This document shows, piece by piece, positions 63,021-64,000 of a DNA stretch of 64,000 nucleotides; position 1 is the first letter of the stretch, and every line of letters starts with the position of its first letter. The notes under the pieces are model-generated. The model was not told where the DNA came from. It saw nothing but the letters and a program-made list of their open reading frames with translations, and made no database searches. Position numbers and translations under genes: made by a program. The stretch is from the NCBI GenBank assembly GCA_947650365.1, contig OX393555.1, forward strand, positions 15,102,050 to 15,166,049. Reading direction: 5' to 3'. Source of the DNA: Chamaelirium japonicum (taxonomy: Eukaryota; Streptophyta; Magnoliopsida; Liliales; Melanthiaceae).

Positions 63021-64000
63021 GTGATTCTTAGCCATCAGATCATTCATTCCAATGATAACCCTGATCTGCTAACCCTCTCAAACTTGTTCTGTTAGGTGAA
63101 TTGCACTCTTAGGTCTATGTTTGTATTTCCCAAAAATAAAGTAAAGTGAAAAGTGCAAATGTAGTGGAATAAGACTAGAGTTACTCACATTTTGATTGGA
63201 TTTTTAAAATTTCACTAAAATGTACTTTACTTTACTTCTAGAAATAGAAATAGGGCCTTGGGGTCTAATATAGTTTATATTCGTGTTTCATCTTCTTTAA
63301 CAATTGCTTTAAAAATGAGAACATTGTTTCCTGCATGTTAGGGTTTGGGCATTGATTTAGAGACCATGTCTGGGTTATAACCTTATAGGTTGGGCTAGGT
63401 TTGTTTTACGGTTTTGGGGCTTTATTAGAGCTCAACTCTCTTGAGTTCATGTAGTATGTATGCTACTTCTATTTATAAGACACAAGTTGGGGTCTGCCTA
63501 ATCCCCTCCCATATTATATGGATTCCATCTTCTCTAAAAAAAAAAGGATTAATGTGCCTAAGGTCCTTGAAAACAGATCCATCCTGTGAACAGGACGTTA
63601 GGCAGTTTCATTTTGCCTAAGGTCCCTGCATTTTCATGATAAACCCGATACTAACCCACCTTCTTCTATCTCTTTCCCGAGCGGGTGACAGCGACAGCGA
63701 GAGCAACGGCGCGACCTTGACCCTCAGCGACTCCGACCCCGACCTCGACCTTGACCCCGACGACCCCAACCTCGACCCCCAGCGACCTCGACCATTCGAT
63801 TTTAGGTTAAGAAATCCTAGGTCTAGGGTTCATCACCTGGCCTGTAGATTAGGTTTGGGGGGGGGGGGGGGGGGGGGGTTCGGTTAAGTCCAGCGGCAAC
63901 AGGGGTTCTGTTAGGTCCAGCAATCGCGGGGAAGGGGGGGTGGGGTTCGGTTAGGTCCAGAAGCGGAGGGGGAGAGGGGGTTTGGTTAGACCTGGCGGCG
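63021..64000 (+). other. Probable OPT intron 6, running off the window
   Basis: The donor GTGATT follows the [10 protein letters not shown] codons. No continuation of the transporter was recognised up to 64000. The stretch holds an A run near 63537-63550 that looks like a retroposon tail, an aspartate-rich low-complexity frame (63640-63880) and a 22-nt G run (63857-63878). The GC-rich end may belong to another repeat. Confidence 0.5.

Noticed and set aside
63636-63887. Aspartate-rich protein near the right edge
   Set aside because: Low-complexity GAC/CCC repeats ending in a G run; no family features.

Overview
The window is nuclear DNA of a flowering plant. Three spliced or plant-specific gene families lie in a sea of plant transposable elements (Ty1-copia, TRIM, Cassandra, plant L1 LINEs, tRNA-derived SINEs, hAT/Mutator/Tourist-type MITEs). 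Coding exons are much richer in G+C than the surrounding DNA. I cannot name the species.

Layout. 1-16 kb is repeat territory: a copia 3' end with its LTR, several MITEs, a fragmentary gypsy-type protein region, two unrelated GC-rich minisatellites back to back, and a Cassandra (5S-rRNA-bearing) element whose outer LTR is an inverted repeat. 16.4-21.6 kb is a near full-length Ty1-copia fossil on the minus strand, inserted into an older LTR with a 5-bp target duplication. 23.2-29.3 kb is a four-exon BTB/POZ gene (minus strand, 329 aa, At1g55760-like). Its 4.6-kb third intron holds a MITE with a complete TRIM nested inside it, a LINE fragment and a second TRIM fragment. 29.8-48 kb is gene-free: many MITEs, two non-autonomous retroposons with 15-bp target duplications, SINEs, tandem duplications and long GA/CT tracts. 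49.1-52.0 kb is a DYW-class PPR gene (OTP86/At3g63370-like) that reads through except for two single-base gaps. 52.7-58.0 kb is repeats, including a plant LINE 3' half lodged in a degenerate LTR-like element. 58.8 kb to beyond the right edge is an oligopeptide transporter gene (OPT5-like); six exons are visible and the C-terminal part lies outside.

The three genes have unrelated jobs (a probable ubiquitin-ligase adaptor, an organelle RNA editing factor and a membrane peptide/metal-chelate carrier) and show no sign of being a pathway cluster. I found no undescribed multi-gene system. The most unusual structures are the inverted-repeat Cassandra LTR, the paired minisatellites, the TRIM-in-MITE-in-intron nest, the AT-rich foldback at 33.7-35.2 kb and the many long C or G homopolymers.
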